Assembly: GCA_030849805.1 (NCBI GenBank) | Contig: JASANZ010002241.1 | Coordinates: 32,820-96,819 of the forward strand | Direction of reading: 5' to 3' | Source of the DNA: Sergeia podlipaevii | Taxonomy: Eukaryota; Euglenozoa; Kinetoplastea; Trypanosomatida; Trypanosomatidae | DNA: 64,000 nt | Part shown: positions 29,173 to 39,200 of the stretch, in pieces | Layout of the letters: each line of letters begins with the position of its first letter | How positions within the stretch are numbered: the stretch's first letter is position 1 | The notes under the pieces: model-generated | What the model was told of the DNA's origin: nothing | The model's database searches: none | The model's input: only the letters and a program-made list of their open reading frames with translations | Translations under genes and position numbers: made by a program

Positions 29173-30378
29173 CTATCGCTCCTGCCCACTATCTACAGTG
29201 CGCTTCTTAATCGTCTCTAGCTCCGCCGCACGGGCACTCGTCTCGCTGGTGATGCGCTGCAAACGGGAGCCACCGCCAAAGTTGTTCGCCATCATGTTTG
29301 CAAACTGACGGAAGTTCATTGTCTGGAACGTAGCCTTCGGCTCCCGCTCTGCCTTCTTCTCCTGAACTAAGCCATCGGCGTCTAGCTCCTCCGGCAAGTA
29401 CACCGTCACACGACTGCGCTGTGCAATATCGTCCTGTTTGGTGCGGCTAACGCGCTCGTTTTCATCATTCAGCAGCTTCAGCATCTCGGCCTCCTCATGG
29501 CGGTCGTACGCAGCCTTCTCCTCAAGCATACGAACCTCGGCTGAGTCAATAAACTGCATATCATATCTGCCTGACTTCTTATCGATCTCCATGGAAGTGG
29601 GCGTGGTGAGGTAGCGGGTGCTGTAGTCTGGCTTCGGCTCCAAGTTGGTGGGCTGCAGAAAGGTCATGTTCATGTAATCCTGCGTCATGGTACCGATCGC
29701 ATTCACGTCGGAGCGAGTCAAATACTGACGGGAATAGGCCACAAACATGACCGCAAAGGATGTGCCTAGTGCGAGAATACCGCAGAACCAAATAAACTTG
29801 GAGTTTCTCTCCCTCTTCGCCTGGTCCAGCTCCTGATCAATCGCCAAACGTGCGTTGTCAAGTGTCTTGCGGTAGTACTGCCTACTCTTCTTCACCGCGA
29901 GGGAGGAATCAAGGTACTCCAGAAGTACCTCAGTAGCAATGAGTACTTCCTGCTGCTTCGCGTGCGTCCGCTCACTATACAGCTTCGCCCAGCGCTCCTC
30001 GAGCTGGGTGCGGGTCAGTTTAGGCAGATCGCTCTCCTTAAACTCTAGCGCCTTGGCGGCTTGCTTTGCGTCCATCCACTTTTCTGCCTCATCCACGTTA
30101 AGATAGTCATCAGGAGTGGTGCCGAGTTTGCGCCTAAGTGGGCCAGTCATCTTGCCGAAGAAGTAGTGGGAGAAAACAGGATCAAAGCCGGCGCCGTACT
30201 GAGGCCCAGACGTCAGGTCCTTGGAGGTATATTGCTTGCCCTCATTCATGTTGGCCAGCTTTATCTCCGTCAAACTGTGAAGTCTCTGGTACAGACTTTT
30301 GTGTCGCTTCTGGGTGGAAGCAAACGCCGCGACGACAGGCACGGCGACGGCCTCGCTTGTAAAAGCTGCACGGCGCAT
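29173..30378 (-). CDS. Conserved-looking single-pass protein, probably mitochondrial; function unknown
   Basis: A 401-residue protein with one membrane segment at about 195-215 (FIWFCGILALGTSF...). The first 30 residues (MRRAAFTSEAVAVPVVAAFASTQKRHKSLYQR) are basic and hydroxylated with no acidic residue except E9, typical of a mitochondrial presequence. The region before the membrane segment is charged and partly coiled coil (about 120-190); the region after it is also charged, with an Asn/Met/Phe-rich stretch near 350-370. The topology suggests an inner-membrane protein with large soluble parts on both sides. I recognise no enzyme domain. The start is an ATG about 20 nt from a candidate AG following a T-rich tract. 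Confidence 0.75.
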   Translation of the reverse strand: MRRAAFTSEAVAVPVVAAFASTQKRHKSLYQRLHSLTEIKLANMNEGKQYTSKDLTSGPQYGAGFDPVFSHYFFGKMTGPLRRKLGTTPDDYLNVDEAEKWMDAKQAAKALEFKESDLPKLTRTQLEERWAKLYSERTHAKQQEVLIATEVLLEYLDSSLAVKKSRQYYRKTLDNARLAIDQELDQAKRERNSKFIWFCGILALGTSFAVMFVAYSRQYLTRSDVNAIGTMTQDYMNMTFLQPTNLEPKPDYSTRYLTTPTSMEIDKKSGRYDMQFIDSAEVRMLEEKAAYDRHEEAEMLKLLNDENERVSRTKQDDIAQRSRVTVYLPEELDADGLVQEKKAEREPKATFQTMNFRQFANMMANNFGGGSRLQRITSETSARAAELETIKKRTVDSGQER

Positions 30379-30921
30379 TATGTGTTGTTATTCTTTCTTT
30401 AAAAAAAAAAATACAAGAGAGCAAGTCTGGGTTTGGTGTTGGTGTTGTTACTAAATATATCCAAGTTATAGAATAATTCTCTCAAGACTCTATAGTCTCC
30501 ACACTTTCTTCCTCTTGAGTGACACACACACAAAAAAAAAAAAAGTAGGAACGGAGAAACATAAAGCACAATCTACAAAAATATATGTATACATGTATGC
30601 AAAGCAAATTAGCAAGAAAGGCAGTTATTCAAGCACACGGAAGGAATAACTATCAGCGCTCACAACTTTAGCGCGCACACACACACTGAGAGAGAGAGAG
30701 AAAGAGAGGCAAGTCCCAGCTATCTATCCTCTCGTGTCTCAACCAGTTCGTTTTGTATTCTCCCGTTACTTACTATTTAATCGCAATGTCGTCAAGATGA
30801 AATATATATATATAGATGTGTACGTGTACGCCGCACTCTCGACCTTGCAGAGGAAAGTGTACTTGTTTGTGGCACTCATCTCCTTTTTCTTCTTGCCTCT
30901 TCCTTCCTTCCTCGCCTTTTT
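30379..30921. other. Spacer between the 401-residue protein gene and ELP3
   Basis: About 0.54 kb with A-runs, (CA)n and (GA)n segments near 30680-30705. No gene seen. Confidence 0.6.
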
Positions 30922-32979
30922 TCACTTCCCACTAAAGCCAAGCCACCTCTTCGCCTTCGCAAGTAGCGAGCTAGCGTACGTCTCGTTGTCGTTGTCGTTA
31001 TCCTGCACCACCTGCTCCTCCGTAATCACCGCCGCCGCATCCTCGAGGGACTTGAGCATGTACGTCTCCTCAAGATGATACCCAAGCTTGGCATAGTACC
31101 TCCGTACTCCAACGCCGGCAATCACGGCCGTCTTCTTGAAACCATACTCCTTTGCAATGCGTTCCGCCTCACGCATCAGCTGCGTGCCTACCCCCACGTG
31201 CTGCGACTCATGTCCGGTGTTGACGTGATGCACTGCGATGAGCTTACCATAAGTGTGCAGCTCTCTAATTAGTGCACAACCCTCCAGCACAGGGAGGATC
31301 GAATGTGCGCGGTCCGCGACATCCCGCAGCCTCAGCCGCAGATGTCCGTAAAGCTGGGTCCGGTCTGCGTTCTCTACCGAGATGTAAAACTCCGTGCCCT
31401 CGCTGGCGCGAAACTCGTCTGTGAATAGGTGCGTACTAGCGCGATCAATAGGGTTTCCTTTGCACTCACGCTCCCTGATGTCTTTGCATTGAATCCTCCG
31501 CTCCCGCATCTCGTGCTCGATCACCTGCCGCAAATTGCATCTCTTCTCCCCTCCCATGATGTAAGTTGTGGGAATATCTCGAATAATACGGTTGAGGCGA
31601 ATGCGATAGGGGCAGGTAGCCATAATATACACAAGCAGCTTCACCATCCACGCGCCACCGTCGATCTCCGCGTAGGGCTTGTACTTGCCCTCCCTGTACC
31701 ACTCGCTAATCGTGGTGTAGGGCACCGTGGCGGTGGGGTACACTTTCCACTGGTCGACCTGAAAGGACTCATTCTCCTTGGAGAAAAGTGTCTCAAACAT
31801 CTCCCTGTCCTGCTCGTAGCTGCTGCCTGGCAAATCGGGCATCCAGTGTGCGTCCACCTTGAAGCCCGCATCTAGCAACCGCTGGATCGCGCTCACTGCC
31901 TTGATGGTGGGGCAGTCGCGGTTGATCAAGTTTAAAATGTCATCATCCAGGTGCTGAATACCCAGCTGCACACGTGTGACGCCGAGGGTGCGAAAGCGCC
32001 GCAGCTCCGCGGCGTTGATGTAGTCCGGGCGAGTCTCCACCGTGATGCCAATAATCCGACACCGAGCAGTTTCATTGGTGGTAATCTCCTCCGCTAGCGA
32101 CATCATCGGCCGCAGTGGGGCCGAGTCGTAGTACGTGTTGGCGGCGTAGAACGAGGCCGTCATAAACTCTTCCACGTACTTCTTTGGGTAAAAAGAGAAG
32201 GTGCCGCCAAGAATAATAAGCTCGATCTTGTCCACCACGTGACCGTTGTTCTCCAGCGCACTGGCGCGGTCGTAAAACTGGCTAATGGGATCCCATCCAT
32301 TTCGGTACCCTCGCAGGACCCCAGGCTCCTTGAGCAGGTACGAGCGGGCAATGCCAGGCTGGTTCGGACAGTAATGGCAATCCTTCGGGCACGAGAACTC
32401 TCCAGGCCCCATAAACACCGTCACTACCAGCACGCCGCTGTGTGATTTGCCCTTCTTACGGATAAGCAACTCTTCCACAGGTGGGCGCGCCTCGATCTCA
32501 CCCTCGCGCACGAGCTGGCGGTATGCAGCCGTGAGCTCAGACTTGCGTGCGGTGTCCTTGAACCCGTGTAGGCGTGACGCCTTGACCCGCAAGTGCTCAA
32601 GCTGAGCCTGAGACTGGGCTGTGACAGCCTTCTTGACCAGAGTACGCACGGATTGCATGAGCGCGTCACGTCGCTCCTGCGGCAGGTCTGCAAAGTCATC
32701 GTGCCCACCAACGAGATCTTCGACGTCCTTCGCCTCGTCTGGAGTTTCGTAGTGACCGAGCAGTTCGTGAAACTCCCCGGGCATACTGCGACCTTCAAAG
32801 CGAGCTTCTTTTTGGCTCCTATGAAAGTTGGGGAGCTCACCGGAGGCACCTGAAGCGATGTCCCCCTCGTCCTCGTTGATATACAGGCGCGACTGCTTCT
32901 GTGGCGGTGAGCTGGAGGCGATCGTCTCTCCCCCCTCCTCCTCCTCCGTACGAGCTCGCTTTGACGCTAAATCCTCCAT
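30922..32979 (-). CDS. ELP3: ELP3-like radical-SAM/GNAT tRNA acetyltransferase
   Basis: A 685-residue protein with the two-domain Elp3 layout. The radical SAM domain begins at about residue 185; its cluster cysteines are C197, C201 and C204 in SCPKDCHYCPNQPG. They are followed by LIILGGTFSFYPKKYVEEF, VETRPDYI and VQLGIQHLDDDIL, all Elp3 hallmarks. The C-terminal GNAT domain shows HHVNTGHESQHVGVGTQL, the acetyl-CoA binding loop, and YYAKLGYHLEETYMLKSL. Elp3 catalyses the first step of wobble-uridine cm5U/mcm5U modification in the Elongator complex. Trypanosomatids have two ELP3 paralogues, and in T. brucei one (ELP3b) is nucleolar and affects rRNA transcription; I cannot say which this is. The CxxxCxxC spacing differs from the longer first spacing of yeast Elp3. 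The start is the first ATG. Confidence 0.9.
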   Translation of the reverse strand: MEDLASKRARTEEEEGGETIASSSPPQKQSRLYINEDEGDIASGASGELPNFHRSQKEARFEGRSMPGEFHELLGHYETPDEAKDVEDLVGGHDDFADLPQERRDALMQSVRTLVKKAVTAQSQAQLEHLRVKASRLHGFKDTARKSELTAAYRQLVREGEIEARPPVEELLIRKKGKSHSGVLVVTVFMGPGEFSCPKDCHYCPNQPGIARSYLLKEPGVLRGYRNGWDPISQFYDRASALENNGHVVDKIELIILGGTFSFYPKKYVEEFMTASFYAANTYYDSAPLRPMMSLAEEITTNETARCRIIGITVETRPDYINAAELRRFRTLGVTRVQLGIQHLDDDILNLINRDCPTIKAVSAIQRLLDAGFKVDAHWMPDLPGSSYEQDREMFETLFSKENESFQVDQWKVYPTATVPYTTISEWYREGKYKPYAEIDGGAWMVKLLVYIMATCPYRIRLNRIIRDIPTTYIMGGEKRCNLRQVIEHEMRERRIQCKDIRERECKGNPIDRASTHLFTDEFRASEGTEFYISVENADRTQLYGHLRLRLRDVADRAHSILPVLEGCALIRELHTYGKLIAVHHVNTGHESQHVGVGTQLMREAERIAKEYGFKKTAVIAGVGVRRYYAKLGYHLEETYMLKSLEDAAAVITEEQVVQDNDNDNETYASSLLAKAKRWLGFSGK

Positions 32980-33588
32980 ATATATATAGAGGGAGAGAGA
33001 GAGAGATGCTGTTTTTTTGCTTCGCTACTCACACTATTTACTCGTTTGCTTATTCTTTAAAAAATGATATAAAATCGCAATAATTGTGCAGAAAAAAGAA
33101 AAGAAAGTACTTTATTAGTGAAGGTAAAGTTTATGTATCTGTTGATGTACGGCCTTGTGTGAAAGGCAATATAGTCTGGCACGCTGATGATCAGAACAAT
33201 TGTAGAAAAGAAAAAAAAAAGAAAAAAAAATGAATCCAAGGAATGTAAGTTGCTGTTATGTGCTTTTCTTTTCTTTCTTTTCTTTCAAGGGGGGAAAGCA
33301 GCGCGTGGTCGTGCATATATAGAGAACCTCTCCTGGCCGGGAAGAAAAGGAAAAAAAAATTTCAAAAACTGGCTTTCTTAAAATGAAGTACGCACACATT
33401 CCCTACTGTGGTTTTCTTTCTTTTTATTCGAAGCCTCAGATAACTAAAAATATATGCAGCCTGTGTCTTGGCATAATAAGAACTGTGAACAAACCATAGG
33501 GGCAAGTTGTGCGCCAACATACCACATATATAAGCGCTTCCCCTCCACTTAAAAAAAAAAAACAGGAAAAAAATTCCACTTGAACTTC
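32980..33588. other. Spacer between ELP3 and the 754-residue protein gene
   Basis: About 0.6 kb. The (GA)n block at 32990-33005 next to the ELP3 start has no AG between it and the ATG on the minus strand, so the likely acceptor is further upstream, near 33058, after the T/C tract 33093-33112. No gene seen. Confidence 0.55.
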
Positions 33589-35853
33589 TCAACGACGCAG
33601 CCGCGTGGCATCCACAGCACCTTCAAGTGTGTTGCGATCGATTCTCGTCCCTCTCCCAGTCCACAGAGGAGCTGCGTACTCGTACTGCTCGTCCAGTAGC
33701 CTCGGCTCTGGATCCACCAAGTCGCGAGTCTTGCGCTTGCGCACTAGCTTCGTCATGTAGAGCTGCATGCGGCCAGGTGGCTCGCTCGACACAATACGCC
33801 TGAACAGCTCCCTCTCTCCCGCAATCAACGCAGCCTTTGCGCAGCCCATGCGAACCGGGGCTGACGCACTAGGCAGCAGGTGCTCGATAGTCTCTGCAAT
33901 GTGGGGGTCACCAAGCTGGCTGAGGTACTGAACGTGCATACCAAGTCTCTCTTGCGTGCTGTACTCTGGGTTTGGGATCTCTCGAGTGGAGGGGTAAAGA
34001 AGAGCTCGGTCGGGCATCCGCGCTGCAGCCTCGAGCTCAGCCACGCGCTGGCGCATCCCATGAACCCCCATAAAGTTATTCAGCTGCTTCGCCCAGCTCA
34101 AGGCGTAGAAGAGCGCCAGCGCAGCATCCACAGGGATATCTGAGGCAAACTCCGTGCCGAACAGAGCATTGAAGCGTCGATTGAGGAGACCTCCGCCAGA
34201 CATGCGGGTGTTGTCGGGCCACAGGACACGCGCAAACACGGGGATCTTCATCTTTGGCACAATCTGAGAGTCCTTCCACATAAAATGAAATGCCTCAGGG
34301 TCCTGCGGGGGCAGCTTGACCTCCGCCGAGAGCTGCACGTTGACAAAGACCAGCGCCTTGGAGAAGATACAGCGATAAAGTGACGGTGCCACGCCGGGGC
34401 CTTCAATGGTGGGCGTCATGTGCTCCGCATGGAGGTCCACGACAGTGCGCAGGTGAGGAATGGCAAAAAAGAATGGACACAAGTCCAGGTGCTCGATCAA
34501 CCGCTCAGGGTCATCATACTCGCCTAAAAAAAACTCCTGCTGATTGCGAAACTGGCGCAGCGGGGCATCCATGTACTGCGTGTTGCGGGAGTCGTACGCC
34601 ATGTACCGCAGCACATCTCCGTCGCTCTTGCGAGGCAATCGCTGCAGCTCCATCACACGCTCCGCTATGGCATACTTGGCCTCGAACTCTGCATGATGCC
34701 AGTCTCTGTGCAGCGCCGCCATCTGAACAAACTCGGCGAGCACACGCCTCACTGCAGCGGCGGTGCCCTTCACGGGGAGCCACATGGCGGGCGGGACGTC
34801 AGCAGAGAGCTGTATATATACAACAGGTGCGGGGCACGCAGGGTCCACGTAGAGACACACAGGCTGAGTGCCCAGAGAGGTGGGCAGCTGCGCACGCTCA
34901 GGGAAGGAGTAGGAAGTGCAGAAGCAGACATACTCCTTGTGGCGTGCCCCGAGGCACAGCTTGGTGCGCTGCTCAAGCGAGTACGTGCTCGTGGATGAGA
35001 ACACGTATGGCGAAATGATGTAGTCCTTTTCATCGAACAGCTGAAAGGGCAACCACAAGTAGGGGTCCACCTCGGTGCTGGGTCCCGCAGGAGCGATTGT
35101 GGTGTTCTCCGCTTCAAGAGAAGGCACTCGCCTCCATAAGCGACGCGATGCTGCCTCTTCCACCAGCCGCTCCTGCAGAGGATCGCTGAGCGCAGCAGCC
35201 TCGTCCATATTGTCCCCCACCACCCCAACAGCAGAAGCAGTGCCATTGTCTGCGTTAGGCGCGGCCGTGCTATCTGTTCGGAAGAAGAGATCTCTGCAAA
35301 GCGTCTCAAACCATCGCGGTGGCTTTCCCGCCGCCACCTCCTCCTCACTCGCGGATACAAAGGACTGCCACAACTTGCCCGCCTCATGGGCAGCCTTGAT
35401 AGGTCGAGGAGACACAGAAGCAGAAGAGGAGCCGCCGTCATCGCCCAGCTCCCAGCTCGCGTCATCGTCCACAGCAGTGGCACTCTTTACATTTGGCTTG
35501 GTGGGGTCATACAGCGCGCAGCGCTCCACAACGTCCATCGTCTTGTAGGTGCGTGTGGCATCCTCGAGAGCGACCGTCTCTGGAGGATCCAGCAGCGAGA
35601 AAAGAAATGGTGAGAGCTCCGTGGCCTCAGAAGTGTGCACCATATCCTCCTGCGCTGGCTGCTGTGACTGAGGCAGTCTGTCCATGCTGTTGGATAATGG
35701 CGCGGCAGACGTGTGGCATGTGTGGGAGGCGAGTGTGAGCGCGAAAGGCGGTGCCGATGATGAAGCTGATATATGCTGAAGAAGCCTGCTGCTGCAGCCG
35801 CGGTCCCAGCAAGCCACTGCGGCACCCGAAGCTGCGCGTATTGCCGGACGCAT
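33589..35853 (-). CDS. Large protein of unknown function, probably mitochondrial
   Basis: A 754-residue protein. The N-terminus (MRPAIRAASGAAVACWDRGCSSRLLQHISASSS) is Arg/Ala/Ser rich without acidic residues except D17, a good mitochondrial presequence. Residues 100-260 are acidic and partly low complexity. From about 265 there is a structured region with aromatic-rich stretches (DPYLWLPFQLFDEKDYIISPYVF, FMWKDSQIVPKMKIPVFARVLW) and a helical C-terminal part (AETIEHLLPSASAPVRMGCAKAALIAGERELFRR) that resembles a HEAT-like pair. The last 50 residues are basic. I recognise no enzyme motif. Size, presequence and character fit kinetoplastid-specific mitochondrial proteins such as ribosome assembly or RNA-processing factors, but that is a guess. 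The ATG lies 8 nt from a candidate acceptor AG (35862-35863). Confidence 0.78.
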   Translation of the reverse strand: MRPAIRAASGAAVACWDRGCSSRLLQHISASSSAPPFALTLASHTCHTSAAPLSNSMDRLPQSQQPAQEDMVHTSEATELSPFLFSLLDPPETVALEDATRTYKTMDVVERCALYDPTKPNVKSATAVDDDASWELGDDGGSSSASVSPRPIKAAHEAGKLWQSFVSASEEEVAAGKPPRWFETLCRDLFFRTDSTAAPNADNGTASAVGVVGDNMDEAAALSDPLQERLVEEAASRRLWRRVPSLEAENTTIAPAGPSTEVDPYLWLPFQLFDEKDYIISPYVFSSTSTYSLEQRTKLCLGARHKEYVCFCTSYSFPERAQLPTSLGTQPVCLYVDPACPAPVVYIQLSADVPPAMWLPVKGTAAAVRRVLAEFVQMAALHRDWHHAEFEAKYAIAERVMELQRLPRKSDGDVLRYMAYDSRNTQYMDAPLRQFRNQQEFFLGEYDDPERLIEHLDLCPFFFAIPHLRTVVDLHAEHMTPTIEGPGVAPSLYRCIFSKALVFVNVQLSAEVKLPPQDPEAFHFMWKDSQIVPKMKIPVFARVLWPDNTRMSGGGLLNRRFNALFGTEFASDIPVDAALALFYALSWAKQLNNFMGVHGMRQRVAELEAAARMPDRALLYPSTREIPNPEYSTQERLGMHVQYLSQLGDPHIAETIEHLLPSASAPVRMGCAKAALIAGERELFRRIVSSEPPGRMQLYMTKLVRKRKTRDLVDPEPRLLDEQYEYAAPLWTGRGTRIDRNTLEGAVDATRLRR

Positions 35854-36268
35854 GGAAATGACTGTACACGAGAGAGAGTAAGCTAAAGATTAATAACAAT
35901 AAGATGTGAAAAAATATGGGACAAGCTCCTGATCGCCTCTTCTCCTGAAGTGACAAAAAATACAGTAGGTACTACATAGTAAAAAGAAAAAAAAAAGGAA
36001 GAGGAAAGTATGACGGGTATTTTCATAAGCCTCTTGAGGATATATCAAAGCAATTCACTCAATGTGCACCTCCTCTCTTGAAGAAACCCCTCTGTGTGTT
36101 CGTAAGGCATTCATTGTATGTATGTAAAGAATAAAAAACAACACAAACGATATGTGCACAAAAATGGAAACATATATATATATAAATATAAAAAAAAAAT
36201 AGATAAACAGAGACAAAGAAGAAGAAAAAAAAAAATCGTACTTTCTTTCTTTCACTGTTCTGTTCTTT
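35854..36268. other. Spacer between the 754-residue protein gene and REV3
   Basis: About 0.4 kb, AT-rich with A-runs and (TA)n at 36171-36190. Holds the 3' UTR of REV3. No gene seen. Confidence 0.6.
35862..35884 (-). promoter_or_regulatory. Candidate spliced-leader acceptor of the 754-residue protein gene
   Basis: On the minus strand a CT-rich tract (35868-35884) runs into GTACAG, with AG at 35862-35863, giving a predicted leader of 8 nt before the ATG at 35853. Confidence 0.45.
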
Positions 36269-39200
36269 TCATAGAAAGTCGTCCGATGGGTGTCTTGGTG
36301 GCCCCATCAAAGCCACTTGTAGATAACGCTGCAGCACCATCAACTCCCGATGCATCATAGTCAGCCGCTTCTTGGAAAACCCAACCTCACAGTCGATTGA
36401 AATACATCCGTGTCTGCTCGCCATCACACCATCCAAAGCACAAATGATGTTGTTGCTGCTGTCGTCGTCGTCGCGCTCCTCCCCCACTACAGCTGAAGCG
36501 TGTGGAGGGAGCACGGCTCCAGTGAGATGCAAGGGGACGGTCACATGGGGTGGTACGTCCTCAATGTCAGACACACCTGTTTCACCAGCCAGCCAAGCGG
36601 CACCTCCAGCAACACCGGCACTCCCAATGCACAGTTGGCACGCGCGTTGGGCACGGCGAAGATTTTCGGCCGCACGTTTGCAGCGGTCTGTCACGCGCGT
36701 CAGCAAAGCCTGAGGATCCCTCTGACACTCCGCGCAGATTGGCGGAGGCACAAGTGGCGCAGCAGCAGCAGCAGCAGCGGTGCCCTCTACTGCTCCACAG
36801 CTTCTGCTTGGGCTTGCGTCGTCTTGTGCCTCAGATATAATGCCGCTGTCAACCGTGCTAGCGCGAAGATCCGACACTAAATGCACCATCTCCTCTTCCT
36901 CTTCGCTCACCAGCACAATCCCTGGATCTTGCCTCACGCCACATACAACAGCGGTAGAGCCGGTCTGCTGGCCACAAAAAAGCCGATGTCCATCATCGTG
37001 AGAGACCACATTGCGCCGGCATACGGCGCATAAATCTCTAAAGAAGTATGCGTCCAGCGTGGTGCGGAGTCCCTTGTTGTGGGTGGTGGTGATGGTGGCG
37101 CCGTGATGTCCCTGTCCTTTTACGTTGAGCTCCTCTGCTCGCCTCTCTCTTCTCGTCGCTTTTGTGAAAATTACCGGCTGGGGCGGCACTCGTGCAGGCG
37201 ATGCCACGGAGGAAGGACGCGCTGGAGAGTCATCCACGAGAATCACTGCGGCGTCATGAGGTGGATTGCTATCCAGCATGTTCCTCTGTGCTTGTGTATG
37301 GAGGCCTCTTGGGACGGAAGGAAAATGCTCTTGTTGCTTCTGCTCCCCCTCGCGAGGCCGCTTACATGGTGGAAACAAGCAAACACCCACTGTGTGCCTT
37401 CGCATTAGTTGACCTTCCGTTCGTTCCTCTCCCTCACTGGCAAAGCGCCTTGCTTCTAACAGACGTGTCAATTTGACCGTATCCACGAGCGTTCGGGCTC
37501 CGAGAAAGCTGCGCAGTGTACGCCCACGTGGCATCTCGTTGAACCACTTCGCAACACTTATGCCTACCAGGTAGAATACACGACCGAGCGCCGCGTTGAT
37601 GTGTTTGTGAATGTAGTAGTCTGTGTCCAAAACCATCTCACCAACGTCACCAGCAGTGTTGCTGCCTTCTTCTTCTTCCATCGCACGGTGTAGGTAGAGC
37701 AGCTGCGTAGGATGCACAATATGATCTCTAAGCATCGTCTCACCCCCACCACGTGCTCCAACCTTCGCCGTGTGCCTCACCACCACCACATATGGTAGCC
37801 GCTCCCCCCAATAAGGGGTCTGGGCAACGTCCTTGGTCATCAGTTGCAGCGCCAGGTGCGCACCCGCAGGTAGGTGGGCCTCATCTCCATAGCGGCCCAG
37901 CCTCACCGCACGTCGAAAAATACAGTCCGACGGGTTGCCATCCCCCCGCTGGAGTTTGCTCACCTGCGCATAATAAAAAGCTTTCAGCTCCGCCCGCGTG
38001 CTGCCCGAGAGCAAACGCCGCAGCATGCCATCCAGTACCTTGCTTGTGGCCGCACACTGGTCCCTGCGTACTGTTTCAATACCCTTTGCGAGCAGCTCGC
38101 CTTCCTGCTGCTGCAGTGAGTACCAGGCGTACCCCACGTACCGCTTCTTCACCAGCAGCACACAGGGGTGCAATACTTTTTCAAACTGAAGGCGCACCGG
38201 CACCGGGTTGGCTGCAGTGACTGCATTGGCCATTGCTTGCCCAATGGCAAACGCCTCCTGTCGCGTGCGGCCAGGCAGACGCACAAAAATGGAATCTGTG
38301 TCACCGTACACGACGTCCGCGCGCCACTCGCGTGTGCCCTTGATGAGCGCGATAGCCCGCTCCAACGTCTGACGCCCCAGCGAAACGATCGCCTCTGCGA
38401 CATCCACGCACGGCATGCGACCGGTGAAGGAAGCAGCCGTGTAGCCATAGGTGACGTTGGCAAGTAGCTTCAGCGCCAGCTGCTGCTCCGCAAGGCGCTG
38501 GCACATATACGGGTCGCCGCCGTCCTCACTGCTGTCGCCCTTTGCGATGTGTTTGATGGCTTTCTGTACCTCAAAGCGGGTATCAAGAATAAGGCGCACC
38601 ATGCGAGGCAAAATGCCTTCTCGAACAGATGGACGAAGAAACATGGCCCCATTCGGGGTGAAGGTGACGCAGTCGTCGTTGACATCAGTGGCACCGCCCA
38701 TCTCATCTGCACCACCCGCGCTTCTCTTTCCATCTGGTACCAAGTCGGCCAGCAGAGCGTCATCCTGGGTGTAGTTGGAGAGCACCCCAAGCCGACCTGA
38801 ACTCTCCGGACGCACAAGACCCAAGCAGGTGGAGTAGCACAAATTGTAGGCCATTATGACGCTGGGGTACAAACTGCGAAAGTCAAGAACAACGATGGGG
38901 TCATCTGGCTTGTGATAAAACCCTGGCCTGGGCTGCATAATGAGCGGCACGCACGTAATGCGGGGTTGACGAAACACCTGCTGTCGTGTTGGAGAAAGCA
39001 TTGCAAAGCCCGCAGGCTGCGTCATGCGGTGCAACGTGGCCTCTACCTTAAATTGGCTTCCACGTCCAATGACCTCCTCATACAAGATGCCGTACATGCG
39101 AGAGAACTCTAAGATGCGCGTGTACTGGTTGAGGAAGCACGCAATGCGGTGTGGTGCCGCCACGCGGCCAGCAAGGTACGTTAGCACCGCGTAGAGTTCC

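Noticed and set aside
30922..32979. ELP3 start codon excluded because no AG lies between the nearest CT tract and the ATG
   Set aside because: A better T/C tract and AG further upstream (near 33058) keep the ATG inside the mRNA.
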